Origin: Mucilaginibacter sp.
GTDB taxonomy: Bacteria > Bacteroidota > Bacteroidia > Sphingobacteriales > Sphingobacteriaceae
Assembly (NCBI RefSeq): GCF_025359345.1
Contig: NZ_JANYGQ010000009.1
Span: 186,001 to 250,000 of the forward strand
DNA: 64,000 nucleotides
Direction of reading: 5' to 3'
This document shows positions 27,253-35,791 of this stretch, one piece after another. Both the position numbers and the translations under genes were made by a program. The notes beneath the pieces were generated by a model. It was not told the origin of the DNA. It did not search any database and was given only the letters and a program-made list of their open reading frames with translations. Position 1 is the stretch's first letter. Each line of letters begins with the position of its first letter.

Positions 27253-28062
27253 ATGGAGCAATTAAACAGCACATCAAGCCCTGCGCGAAAAAAACGTCCG
27301 AAATTTGTCCAAACGATAGTTGATTTTTTTTCAAGCATTTATAATATCCACCTGTTTATCGTTCGCTTTTTTCGCGAGGCGTTCGTGCCGCCGTTTGAAT
27401 TTAAAGAGATTGTAAGGCAGTGTTATGAAGTTGGTGTACGCTCGTTCACCCTTATTACCGTAACGGGTTTTATAGTGGGCTTTATATTTACCAAACAATC
27501 GCGCCCGTCGCTGGTGGAGTTCGGCGCACAATCCTGGATCCCGAAATTGGTATCCATTGCTATAATGCGCGCCCTTGCCCCATTGGTAACCGCGCTTATT
27601 GCGTCGGGAAAGGTAGGCTCGAGCATCGGCGCCGAATTAAGCTCGATGCGGGTAACCGAACAGATTGATGCCATGGAAGTATCGGGCACCAAACCATTTA
27701 AATTTTTGGTTTGTACACGCGTACTGGCAACCACTATAACCATCCCCATTTTGGCTACTTATACAGGCTTTATCGCGTTGATAGGCGGCTACTTAAACGT
27801 AGCTCAAAACGAGGGCACCAGTTACAGCGCCTTTATGGAGGAAGTATTTAAACCTCTTACTTTTGTCGATTTTAATGCATCGCTGATAAAAGCCATTGTG
27901 TTTGGCTTCACCATAGGTATTGTGGGCTGCTACCAGGGTTATTATTCAAATAAAGGCACCGAAGGAGTAGGTAAGGCAGCAAACGGAGCTGTGGTAACAG
28001 CAATGTTTTTAGTGTTTATTGAAGAGGTGATAATTGTGCAGATAACCGGTAACTTCCGGTAA
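27253..28062 (+). CDS. MlaE-family ABC transporter permease
   Basis: A 269-residue inner-membrane permease of the MlaE/TrnL family. Five or six hydrophobic segments are seen, with the conserved ALAPLVTALIASGKVGSSIGAELSSMRVTEQIDAMEV (about residues 105-140). Together with the ATPase and MCE-domain genes that follow it forms a lipid-transport complex of the Mla type, moving phospholipids between the inner and outer membranes. The gene is read from ATG 27253; a TTG 24 bases earlier is in frame but lacks support. Its stop lies 5 bases from the next start, so the genes are cotranscribed. Confidence 0.9.
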   Translation: MEQLNSTSSPARKKRPKFVQTIVDFFSSIYNIHLFIVRFFREAFVPPFEFKEIVRQCYEVGVRSFTLITVTGFIVGFIFTKQSRPSLVEFGAQSWIPKLVSIAIMRALAPLVTALIASGKVGSSIGAELSSMRVTEQIDAMEVSGTKPFKFLVCTRVLATTITIPILATYTGFIALIGGYLNVAQNEGTSYSAFMEEVFKPLTFVDFNASLIKAIVFGFTIGIVGCYQGYYSNKGTEGVGKAANGAVVTAMFLVFIEEVIIVQITGNFR

Positions 28063-28067
28063 AATTT

Positions 28068-28841
28068 ATGGAGAAACCTAAAGCACATATCGATTATAAC
28101 AACCCCGTTATCAGCATCCGGGGCGTGGCCAAGGCATTTGAAGATTTTGCAGTGCTGCGGGGAATTGACCTGGACCTTTTCCAGGGCGAAAACCTGGTGG
28201 TACTGGGTCGCTCGGGCACGGGTAAGTCGGTATTGATAAAGCTGGTGTCGGGTTTATTAAAGCCCGACAAGGGCACCATAAAGGTACTTGGACAAGAAGT
28301 AACCGAAATCAGCGAAAAGGAACTACAGGAGTTGCGCATCCGGATAGGCTTCTCTTTTCAGAACAGCGCGCTGTACGATAGTATGACTGTTCGTAAAAAC
28401 CTGGAATTTCCGCTAGTGCGCAACCGTAAAAGCATCACTCGTAAAGAAATAGATAAGGCTGTTGAGGAGGTACTTGATTCAGTGGGCCTTTCGCAAACCA
28501 TTAACCAAATGCCGGCCGAACTTTCGGGAGGGCAACGCAAACGTATTGGTATTGCCCGTACGCTTATACTCAACCCCGAAATTATGCTGTACGATGAGCC
28601 CACTGCCGGACTTGACCCTATTACCTGTACGGAAATTAACGAATTGATAAACCAGGTACAGCAACAATACCACACCTCATCAATCATTATTACACACGAC
28701 CTTACCTGCGCCAAAGAAACCGGCGACCGGATAGCTATGCTGCTGGATGGTCAATTTCAGCGGGTGGGCACTTTTAACGAAGTATTCGACACAAACGACG
28801 AACGGGTAAAACCATTTTTTGACTACAACTTTATACAATAG
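28068..28841 (+). CDS. MlaF-like ABC transporter ATP-binding protein
   Basis: A 257-residue ATPase. Walker A is GRSGTGKS (about residues 46-53), the signature is LSGGQRKRIGIARTL, and Walker B is IMLYDEPTAGLDP. The H-loop His is in IIITHDLTCA. It powers the MlaE permease encoded 5 bases upstream. It has the length and motifs of the Mla subgroup. Confidence 0.93.
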   Translation: MEKPKAHIDYNNPVISIRGVAKAFEDFAVLRGIDLDLFQGENLVVLGRSGTGKSVLIKLVSGLLKPDKGTIKVLGQEVTEISEKELQELRIRIGFSFQNSALYDSMTVRKNLEFPLVRNRKSITRKEIDKAVEEVLDSVGLSQTINQMPAELSGGQRKRIGIARTLILNPEIMLYDEPTAGLDPITCTEINELINQVQQQYHTSSIIITHDLTCAKETGDRIAMLLDGQFQRVGTFNEVFDTNDERVKPFFDYNFIQ

Positions 28842-28859
28842 ATATTTATAGCACATATT

Positions 28860-29846
28860 ATGGCTGCATCAGACAATAGGAGAGCAATAACAGTTGGGAT
28901 ATTTTTATCGCTCGGCCTCATTATATTTATAATTGGCGTTTTCACCCTTGGCGGCGAACAGAAAAGCTTTGCCAAAAACATAAAAATCAGCGCCGTTTTT
29001 GACGATGTTGCCGGCTTAAAAAAAGGTAATGACGTTTGGTTTTCGGGCGTAAAAGTTGGCACCATTACCAGCATTAAATTTGTGGGCACATCGCAGGTAG
29101 ATGTAAATATGAAGATTGACCAAAGCGTTCAGCAATTTATTCACCGCAATGCCGGCGTACGTATCAGTTCAGACGGATTTATCGGCAACAAGCTTATCGT
29201 AATTGATGGCGGCAGCCCGCAGGCCCCGCAGGTAGATGATGGTGCAGTTTTACAGGCCGAAAAACTTACTTCGACCGATGATATTATGAAAACGTTGCAA
29301 AGTAACAATCAAAACCTGCTTGCTATTACCAGCGATTTTAAATTACTGAGCCATAAAATATTACAGGGCAAAGGCACTGTGGGCACTTTGTTGGCCGATA
29401 GCCTTATGGGTGAACAACTACGCAGATCGATGGCTAATTTACAGACTGCTACCGCAAGCGCGGCCCGTCTTGCCGGGCAGTTGGATGTTTTCAGCAAAAA
29501 GATGAATACAAAAGGCGGCTTTGCCGATAAGGTGCTTACTGATACGGTTGTCTTCAGTCGTATAAAAGCTTCTATTGCACAATTACAACAAGCTGCAACA
29601 AACGCGTCAACCCTTACGGATAATTTAAATAAGGTGAGCAATAAGCTAAATGAAAAGGATAATGCTGTCGGCGTTTTACTTAACGATCCTAAAGCAGCAG
29701 CACAAATCCGTAGCACATTAAACAACCTGCAGCAAAGTTCCATAAAACTTAACGATGACCTTGAAGCCGCCCAGCATAACTTTTTTCTGAAAGGATTTTT
29801 CAAAGACAGGGCGAAGGCGAAAGCGGATAGTTTGAGGAAAAAGTGA
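28860..29846 (+). CDS. MlaD-like MCE-domain protein
   Basis: A 328-residue protein with one N-terminal membrane helix (AITVGIFLSLGLIIFIIGVFTLGG) and an MCE domain (about residues 38-120: ISAVFDDVAGLKKGNDVWFSGVKVGTI). The rest is a long helical, coiled-coil-prone periplasmic part, longer than in E. coli MlaD. Such proteins form hexameric lipid-binding rings. It is third in the operon, 18 bases after the ATPase gene. No MlaB or MlaC gene is next to it, which is common in this phylum. Confidence 0.9.
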   Translation: MAASDNRRAITVGIFLSLGLIIFIIGVFTLGGEQKSFAKNIKISAVFDDVAGLKKGNDVWFSGVKVGTITSIKFVGTSQVDVNMKIDQSVQQFIHRNAGVRISSDGFIGNKLIVIDGGSPQAPQVDDGAVLQAEKLTSTDDIMKTLQSNNQNLLAITSDFKLLSHKILQGKGTVGTLLADSLMGEQLRRSMANLQTATASAARLAGQLDVFSKKMNTKGGFADKVLTDTVVFSRIKASIAQLQQAATNASTLTDNLNKVSNKLNEKDNAVGVLLNDPKAAAQIRSTLNNLQQSSIKLNDDLEAAQHNFFLKGFFKDRAKAKADSLRKK

Positions 29847-29921
29847 TTAGAGAATGGAGGTTAGGGATTAGGAGAATCTGTCCGCATTACAACTAACCTC
29901 CTATCAACTAATCACTAATCT

Positions 29922-30653
29922 CTACTTCGCGAATATCTCCCCTGCTTTGCGTTGCTCCGGTGTTAGCGTTTGCCAGTTTTGGTAGCAGGCGTTCAGATAG
30001 GGAACCAGCGCAAACTTCTTTTCAGTATATTCTTTAACATCGGGTGTATATAACGACAGGAAATCGTCCATGTCTGTTCCTTTCAGCGGAATGTAATTAC
30101 TTACGTTTAACGGCGTGAAAATAGCGCTGATGCGTTCGCTTATTTCGCGTTCCTTAGCAGACTGTGCAGCTTTCCGCTTTTGTTTTTCATCTTTCGACCA
30201 GTAATGGAGGCGTATGGCAATGCCGCCCACGGCATTAAAGTTTGCATCGCGCTGGTAAACAACCGGCTGGCCATGAAACATCGGATCGTAATACTGTATG
30301 GCATTTGGATTTGCCACTGCCCGGCCGCTTGTATCAGTAATGGTTACCTGGTTTAGCTGCGTAGTTTTAGGCGTCATAAATATTTCGCGGGCATGCATAT
30401 CGGTTACCAGCACGGTATCAGGCTGGTAAGAAAATGAGGTAAAAATCAACAGATCGCCCGGTTTTGCCGCGATACCGAACTGGCCATCTTTAAGACTGAT
30501 TGTTTTAAGTCCGCTGGTTGAATTCTGGATGCGTACCGACATTAAAGGAATGCGGGTTTTATATTCCAGCACCCGCCCGCTGAAAACCGACTGGCCGCTG
30601 GCGGTTAAAATCCCCGAAAAGCAAAAGCAAACTATCAGTAAATTTTTTAGCAT
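29922..30653 (-). CDS. Carboxypeptidase-regulatory-like domain protein, copy 1
   Basis: A 243-residue exported protein with a signal peptide ending TASGQS. It is followed by a CarboxypepD_reg-like beta domain (FSGRVLEYKTRIPLMSVRIQN, then LKTISLKDGQFGIAAKPGDLLIFTSFSYQPDTVLV), as used in many Bacteroidota surface proteins. The C-terminal half (residues 110-243) is helical, with RLHYWSKDEKQKRKAAQSAKEREISERI. Its closest relative is the next gene upstream, 30799-31557, with which it is nearly colinear, so the two arose by tandem duplication. Function unknown. Confidence 0.8.
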   Translation of the reverse strand: MLKNLLIVCFCFSGILTASGQSVFSGRVLEYKTRIPLMSVRIQNSTSGLKTISLKDGQFGIAAKPGDLLIFTSFSYQPDTVLVTDMHAREIFMTPKTTQLNQVTITDTSGRAVANPNAIQYYDPMFHGQPVVYQRDANFNAVGGIAIRLHYWSKDEKQKRKAAQSAKEREISERISAIFTPLNVSNYIPLKGTDMDDFLSLYTPDVKEYTEKKFALVPYLNACYQNWQTLTPEQRKAGEIFAK

Positions 30654-30798
30654 TCGTAAATATAGCTTTATCCGTTTTTTATTTGATAGGAGATAACATT
30701 ATTTAACATTTGGGTGAAGTCATCTGTGGCCGCAAATACATTGTCGATTTAGTGCACTGCAAAAACGAACCTTCGACGACGAGGCAGGCGGGGCAATT

Positions 30799-31557
30799 CT
30801 AAGGATTGGGCGTAGTTTTATGCTCGCCGCCAAAAATATCCCCCGCTTTGCGTTGTTCCGGTGTGAGTGTCTGCCAGTTTTGGTAGCATGCGTTCAGATA
30901 GGGAACCAGCACAAATTTTTTGTCGGTATATTCCTTAACATCAGGTGTATACAGCATTAGAAAATCGTCCACATCTGCGCCCTTTAATGGCACATAGTTG
31001 CTAATATTTAGCGCCGTGAAAACAGCGCTGATGTGTTCGCTTATTTCACGTTCTTTAACCGATTGCGCAGCTTTTTGTTTCTGGTGTTCATCTTTTTTCC
31101 AATAATGCAGGCGTATGATAATGCCGCCCACGGGTTTAAGGAATTTTGGATCGCGCTGGTATACAACTGCCTGGCCATGGAACATCGGGTCGTAATGCGG
31201 TACTGCATTTGGGCTAGCAACTGCATGTCCGCTGGTATCGGTAATATTTACCTGGTTCAACATGTTTGTTTTGGGGGTCAGGAAAATCTCGCGGGCATGC
31301 ATATCGGTTATCAAAACCGTATCGGGCTGGTAGGCAAATGTGGTAAAAACAACCAGGTCGCCGGGCTTGGCGGCTACAGCAAACTCACCGTCTTTCAGGC
31401 TGATTGTCTTTAGTCCGTTAGTTAAATTTTGAATACGAACAGAAAGCAACGGAATACGTGTTTTATACTCCAGCACCCGCCCGCTAAAAACCGACTGACC
31501 GTTTGCGGTTAAAATTCCAAAGAAGCAAAAACAAACTATAAATAAATTCTTTAGCAC
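30799..31557 (-). CDS. Carboxypeptidase-regulatory-like domain protein, copy 2
   Basis: A 252-residue paralogue of 29922-30653; most positions are identical, including FSGRVLEYKTRIPL and the C-terminal NACYQNWQTLTPEQRKAG. It begins with GTG where the partner has ATG, in otherwise matching sequence. The C-terminus is longer by GGEHKTTPNP. The 145-base spacer before copy 1 contains TTTGATAGGAGATAACATTA, also found upstream of copy 2, so the upstream region was duplicated too. Confidence 0.8.
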   Translation of the reverse strand: MLKNLFIVCFCFFGILTANGQSVFSGRVLEYKTRIPLLSVRIQNLTNGLKTISLKDGEFAVAAKPGDLVVFTTFAYQPDTVLITDMHAREIFLTPKTNMLNQVNITDTSGHAVASPNAVPHYDPMFHGQAVVYQRDPKFLKPVGGIIIRLHYWKKDEHQKQKAAQSVKEREISEHISAVFTALNISNYVPLKGADVDDFLMLYTPDVKEYTDKKFVLVPYLNACYQNWQTLTPEQRKAGDIFGGEHKTTPNP

Positions 31558-31628
31558 ACGTAAATATAGTTTTATCGATTTCTATTTGATTGGCGATAAC
31601 ATTATTTAACATTTGAGTTTAAATTAAA

Positions 31629-31661
31629 AGGCCTTACAAAGTTCAAAACTTCGTAAGGCCT
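31629..31661 (-). terminator. Terminator of the SPFH gene
   Basis: On the minus strand AGGCCTTAC pairs with GTAAGGCCT (9 bp, loop of about 15), followed by TTTTAATTT. It lies 34 bases past the SPFH gene's stop. Confidence 0.7.
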
Positions 31662-31694
31662 ATAGCGCACCTGCTATTGGGTATTTAGTGCCAC

Positions 31695-33608
31695 TTATTT
31701 ACCCTCTTCCGGTTTAGCAGGCTTTTCCTTGCTCACTTTCTCAACCATCTCTTCGTTAGCCTTTTGCAGCTTTTTCAGCATTTCGGTTCCGATAAGGGCA
31801 TCAATCATACCGCTGCCGCCACCATCTTTACCGTTCACCAGGATATCGGGCACTAATTTGATACCATGACTTGCGAGGGCTTCGGCTACACGCACTATGG
31901 CGTATTGTTCGGTACCCATGGCCTGGGTTTTTTGTTTGGTTACTTCGGCTTCTGATAAACCTATCGCCCTGATTTTGGCAGCTTCGGCCGAACCATTTAC
32001 TTCGGTTGCGTTTGCGTCAGCCTTGGCGTTAACAGTTTTGGCTTCGGCATCAGCCTTGGCAATAGTGATCCTAACTTCGGCATCAGCCTTGGCATTAATG
32101 GTTTTGGCTTCGGCCTCGCCACGTGATGCGGCAACTTTCGAAGCAGCCATTTGAGTGTTTATTTCCACCTGGCGGGTTGATTTTACAACCTCGGGCTGCA
32201 TATCGGCACCTGCTTTGGCGCTTTCAAACTCCTTACGTTCAATTTGCGCATGGCGCTGTATTTCATAAGTAACTTTTTCCTGCTCGGCCAGTTTACGGTC
32301 GGTTAAGGTTTTCATCAGGGCTGGTGGCGGCACAATATCACCAATCAGCGTATCAACACCAACCACGTTATAGTCGTTCAAAACTTTGCTAATGTGCAAT
32401 TTGGCATCGTCCTGACGTTGGATACGGTTGGCCAAAAACTCAATCACGTCGCTTTTTTGGGCCGAGTTACGGAAATAGTTGGCAATGGTTGGCTCCAGTA
32501 CCTGCGATACCAGGTTTTTCATGTTACCAAACCTTGCGATAACCTTTGGCGCTTCATTACGCGGTATGTGTATAATCTGCGACACGTCGAGGTTGAATGT
32601 AAAACCGTCGGATGAACGAACAGTAATTGTACACAAGTTTTTATCCAGTTCATGCGCTTCGGTGCGGCTATCGGCCCAGTTAAGCACTATGTTGGTGGTT
32701 GGTACAACTTCAACCGCATGGGTGTAAATGTTTACCGGGTGTTTACCGGGGTCCAGCGGTTGATCCCACACACCTTTCTCGTTGCGCTTAACAATGTTGC
32801 CGTGTTTAAAGCCTTCGCCGCTGGTGTCTGTACCTTCAGGGCCAACAAACGAGTTCACTACACCTACATAACCAATCGGGATATAAATCATATCTACCTG
32901 TTCAACCACTACAAACCAGGGGTTTAAATAATAGGTACCTGCAAGTATCACGTCCTCCTGCAAACCTTTCATACCGCCGGCGTTAATAAAGGCCATGGGG
33001 TCCTGGTAGTTTTTATGGCCCACTACTGAAACACCGGCAATTTCGCCCTTGTCTAGCGGCTCACCGTCCAGCGTGGTAACAATGCCCACCTTGTTTTCGT
33101 GTATCTGGGTAATAGGCACCATCACAATTTCGAACAAAAAGGTGTTGATACGATAGCTACCCGGCGTTAAAAACGCTGCCTGCGGGCCTCTTTGACCTTT
33201 ATTATCCAAAAATGCTACAGCATCCTGGTATTTGTCGCAGTCTACCGGCCGGCCAAGTACACGGCCTGTGTCCATAGGCGCGCCGTCCTTTGCCTTAACC
33301 AAGCCCAGCTTACCCTGCTCAATAATGGTAAAGGCCTCCATGGTAATTGTAAACTGCCACGGCCACATTGCCCAGTATAAACCAGGAGCCAGCGCTTTGG
33401 CCTGCATACCGGCCTCGCCGTTAATGGCAATGATACGGCCGTCGGGCAAACGTTTGCTACCCGAGAGGGCATACTTTTTTACCACCAAACCAATGCGGTC
33501 GTCGGGCACGATTACCATACCAAAGAAAACGCGCAAAACAAATTTGTACATCACAAGAACAATTATGACAGGCAATACCCACCATAATGAAATAATCATT
33601 GGGTTCAT
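31695..33608 (-). CDS. Large SPFH/band 7 (flotillin-like) membrane protein
   Basis: A 637-residue protein. One N-terminal membrane segment (ISLWWVLPVIIVLVMYKFVL) is followed by long repeated beta-rich segments (KVGIVTTLDGEPLDKGEIAG and the similar GKLGLVKAKDGAPMDTGRVLG), then an SPFH domain (about 300-460: RSSDGFTFNLDVSQIIHIPR). Next comes an Ala/Glu-rich coiled coil built from repeats such as AEAKTINAKADAEV (about 500-560), and a Lys/Glu-rich tail. Such proteins form membrane microdomain scaffolds. The repeated Asp-Gly-(E/A)-P-(L/M)-D segment before the SPFH domain is unusual. DNA repeats at 31990-32120 encode the coiled coil. Confidence 0.85.
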   Translation of the reverse strand: MNPMIISLWWVLPVIIVLVMYKFVLRVFFGMVIVPDDRIGLVVKKYALSGSKRLPDGRIIAINGEAGMQAKALAPGLYWAMWPWQFTITMEAFTIIEQGKLGLVKAKDGAPMDTGRVLGRPVDCDKYQDAVAFLDNKGQRGPQAAFLTPGSYRINTFLFEIVMVPITQIHENKVGIVTTLDGEPLDKGEIAGVSVVGHKNYQDPMAFINAGGMKGLQEDVILAGTYYLNPWFVVVEQVDMIYIPIGYVGVVNSFVGPEGTDTSGEGFKHGNIVKRNEKGVWDQPLDPGKHPVNIYTHAVEVVPTTNIVLNWADSRTEAHELDKNLCTITVRSSDGFTFNLDVSQIIHIPRNEAPKVIARFGNMKNLVSQVLEPTIANYFRNSAQKSDVIEFLANRIQRQDDAKLHISKVLNDYNVVGVDTLIGDIVPPPALMKTLTDRKLAEQEKVTYEIQRHAQIERKEFESAKAGADMQPEVVKSTRQVEINTQMAASKVAASRGEAEAKTINAKADAEVRITIAKADAEAKTVNAKADANATEVNGSAEAAKIRAIGLSEAEVTKQKTQAMGTEQYAIVRVAEALASHGIKLVPDILVNGKDGGGSGMIDALIGTEMLKKLQKANEEMVEKVSKEKPAKPEEGK

Positions 33609-33916
33609 TTTTTAGATTGAATTTTAAGATTTTTTAATAAAACATGGCCCTTGAGGTGCGGGCTTTTACGAGAACTTTCAGCATTAACTTTACGTTCCTT
33701 AGCTGTTAAGTGATATTTAGATATCAATGCTGTGGCGGTTGTTACAAAAATTGTGATAAATATTTTATAGAAGAATCAAGAGCCAAGATATAAAAAAGGC
33801 AAGAATCATGGTAAATGACAATCAAATAATATTCAACAATTGTAAACAATTGTTTCAATGCAATGGTTAGCTAATTACTCCACTAATATCAATCCTAATA
33901 AAAAAAGCTTGACGCT
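33609..33916. other. Intergenic region upstream of the SPFH gene
   Basis: About 307 AT-rich bases with no supported open frame. They hold the promoter of the SPFH gene (minus strand) and possibly that of the small gene at 33917. A small hairpin CAATTGTAAACAATTG is present near 33837. Confidence 0.4.
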
Positions 33917-34075
33917 GTGAAAAAAACAGAAACTCCCGAAAAATTAAAAGAAGGCTCAAAAGGCGTTGCGCCCCAAAAAGCTGAAGAAATTAAAACTGAA
34001 GGCCCGTTAAGTGAAAAAGACGAAGTAAAACAGGCGGAGGAAAAAATGCGAAAAGCAGCGAAAAAATCGTCGTAG
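33917..34075 (+). CDS. Small Lys/Glu-rich hypothetical protein
   Basis: A 52-codon gene with a GTG start (MKKTETPEKLKEGSKGVAPQ...) ending KAAKKSS. It is highly charged, with no Cys and no hydrophobic core, and probably disordered. A third-position pattern and the lack of internal stops in a neutral AT-rich setting support coding. Its stop lies 8 bases from the 3' end of the convergent XRE gene. No Shine-Dalgarno sequence is visible, which is normal in Bacteroidota. Family not recognised. Confidence 0.5.
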   Translation: MKKTETPEKLKEGSKGVAPQKAEEIKTEGPLSEKDEVKQAEEKMRKAAKKSS

Positions 34076-34082
34076 ATATATT

Positions 34083-34661
34083 TTACCTAATAAATTTCAC
34101 CGCAGGCAGGTAAAGCATCTTTTTTGAATTAATGCCAAACAATGCGTTAACTGATATAAAAACGAAATTTATAAAATACAGAATTGCTATACTCAGCATA
34201 ATAAGCTCTGGTCGACCAATAAAGCGAAAGGCTGGCAAGGGCATATTTATAAAAAACGCAGAATAAATAATACCCGTTATTATACACCACGAAATTTGAA
34301 AATTAAGCAACCGCTTTGCAGCGTCTTCTATAGGTTTAGTTTTTTCCCTTATCAATGCCCAGGTAACCAAAGGCGCAATTATTCCAAGTAGGGGAAATAC
34401 AATAAAGCTTAAAGCCGAAAGGTTTAAAACAGCCAACAATGTCCTGTCTACGTTTTCAACAAGTCCGGTTAATTCTTCAATAGTCACATTTAAACTCGCC
34501 GCCAATCGTTGCAAAGTGTCCCCACGAGCCTCTGTCTCACCGTTTTCAATTCTTTGAATCGTCCGCAGGCTTAATTGCGCGTCATCGGCAAGCTTTTCCT
34601 GGCTGAAACCTTTTTTGATACGGAGTTCTTTGATTTTGTTAGCGAGGGTGTTATTTTTCAT
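34083..34661 (-). CDS. XRE-family regulator with C-terminal membrane domain
   Basis: A 192-residue protein. A cro/C1-type helix-turn-helix comes first (residues 8-65: IKELRIKKGFSQEKLADDAQ, LSLRTIQRIENGE). Three or four hydrophobic segments of a DUF4870-like membrane domain follow (ALSFIVFPLLGIIAPLVTWALI and two more). A DNA-binding domain anchored to the inner membrane could sense a membrane signal; the target is unknown. The ATG at 34661 gives MKNNTLANKIKELR. Confidence 0.88.
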   Translation of the reverse strand: MKNNTLANKIKELRIKKGFSQEKLADDAQLSLRTIQRIENGETEARGDTLQRLAASLNVTIEELTGLVENVDRTLLAVLNLSALSFIVFPLLGIIAPLVTWALIREKTKPIEDAAKRLLNFQISWCIITGIIYSAFFINMPLPAFRFIGRPELIMLSIAILYFINFVFISVNALFGINSKKMLYLPAVKFIR

Positions 34662-34768
34662 TTACTGTATTTTACCAGGCAAATATATTTCATCGGTGAA
34701 TAATTTATTGCCGACTTGTTTGCGCCATATTTACGACATACTTTGCATTATTTTAAAAAATGCCGTAC

Positions 34769-34939
34769 CTATTTCTTTTTTACAGGTAATTCAATTTCTT
34801 TAAACCCGAAAATAAATGCCATAATAGAACCTAGTACAATACTAGTGCTTAGGCTAAGCATACCCAAGCCTATTGAAATCCCGACAATGGCGCCTACAAA
34901 TGCCAGCTTATACGAAAAACCTTTATGGGGAACTATCAT
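34769..34939 (-). CDS. Small two-helix membrane protein (56 residues)
   Basis: The frame starts at an ATG (34939-34937) directly preceded by an in-frame TAA, and stops at 34769. The protein (MIVPHKGFSYKLAF...) has two hydrophobic stretches, LAFVGAIVGISIGLGMLSLS and TSIVLGSIMAFIFGF, and ends in basic Lys-Lys-Lys. It resembles a two-pass inner-membrane small protein. It lies upstream of the XRE regulator on the same strand (108-base gap), so the two might be cotranscribed. I do not recognise a family. Confidence 0.55.
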   Translation of the reverse strand: MIVPHKGFSYKLAFVGAIVGISIGLGMLSLSTSIVLGSIMAFIFGFKEIELPVKKK

Positions 34940-35030
34940 TTACAATGAAGTGGATATTGGGTTAGGTTATAATTATTGAAGATAGGTCTTAGTTTCAATA
35001 AATCAAACTCCAATTATAGGCTGCTACTGC

Positions 35031-35663
35031 CTAAAACCCCTTATTCAATAATTCCTGGAAAAAATCAACATATTGCCCGATATGTAAGCCATCAACTAAA
35101 GCATGGTGTACATGTACCGACATTGGCATTACTCTTTTACCATCCTTCTCCGTCATCTTGCCAAACGAAATACTTGGGCAGCTGTCTTCTTTACCAACGG
35201 CAAACATCCGCGCGTGTGAAAGTGATGTAAAATCTATCCATGGTAATGATGAAAAGCGAATGACATTATTCCTGTTGGCTAGCTCCAGATCATTCCTTGC
35301 CTGTACCCGTTCAACTTCAATTTTAGCGGCTTCGATATATTTTTCAAACGATGGGTTATAATCGATATAGCTAAAACCAAAAGTACCGTCGGCGCGACCA
35401 ATGGTTGATGCAGCGTCTATCCGGTCATAAACGAAAGCGTCATCGCCCTCTATTCTTAGCTTAAATGGCTCTAACCTGTTGGCAGTAGTTAACGCATTGT
35501 ATAAGGTGTACAAGTAAAATGAAACACCTTTTTCTTTTGCAAATTTGTAGGCTTCGGTGCAATCGATAGTTACACAAACGCCATAAACAGGGTCTTCAAA
35601 TTTGCGGAAGAATTCAAAATGTGCTTTGCGTGCCCAGGTTGAGGTGTCGAATTTTTGTCGCAT
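35031..35663 (-). CDS. Chloramphenicol acetyltransferase-like protein (CatA family)
   Basis: A 210-residue acyltransferase of the CatA fold. The start MRQKFDTSTWARKAHFEFF matches the family N-terminus, and the catalytic His is in HVHHALVDGLHIGQY (HHxxxDG). The usual W..F.SL region is SSLPWIDFTSLSHA. CatA enzymes acetylate chloramphenicol, but many chromosomal members in this phylum have unknown substrates, so resistance should not be assumed. ATG 35663 is chosen over an upstream ATG (35786) because the longer N-terminus is not family-like and the promoter lies in between. Confidence 0.85.
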   Translation of the reverse strand: MRQKFDTSTWARKAHFEFFRKFEDPVYGVCVTIDCTEAYKFAKEKGVSFYLYTLYNALTTANRLEPFKLRIEGDDAFVYDRIDAASTIGRADGTFGFSYIDYNPSFEKYIEAAKIEVERVQARNDLELANRNNVIRFSSLPWIDFTSLSHARMFAVGKEDSCPSISFGKMTEKDGKRVMPMSVHVHHALVDGLHIGQYVDFFQELLNKGF

Positions 35664-35667
35664 AGGA

Positions 35668-35675
35668 CAAAAGTA
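35668..35675 (-). promoter_or_regulatory. -7 promoter element 4 bases before the CatA-like start
   Basis: On the minus strand TACTTTTG (35675-35668) matches TAnnTTTG. Only four bases (TCCT) separate it from the ATG at 35663. Since Bacteroidota transcripts start a few bases after this element, the message would be leaderless or nearly so. Confidence 0.5.
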
Positions 35676-35791
35676 AAACAAGTTTTTCGACGCCGGCTTG
35701 CCATGTGACAAGATTTGAAAAGATTCGGTACCCCAATTAACGCGATAGTACTTCAATCGGTTAATACTTATTTTATACATTAGCATCAGAT

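Noticed and set aside
31990..32120. Tandem DNA repeat as a mobile or CRISPR element
   Set aside because: It codes for the coiled coil of the SPFH protein and keeps frame.
35031..35663. Claim of chloramphenicol resistance
   Set aside because: The CatA-like fold is clear but the substrate cannot be read; chromosomal homologues often have other roles.
35664..35786. Longer N-terminus of the CatA-like protein from ATG 35786
   Set aside because: The promoter element lies inside it and the extra 41 residues do not match the family.
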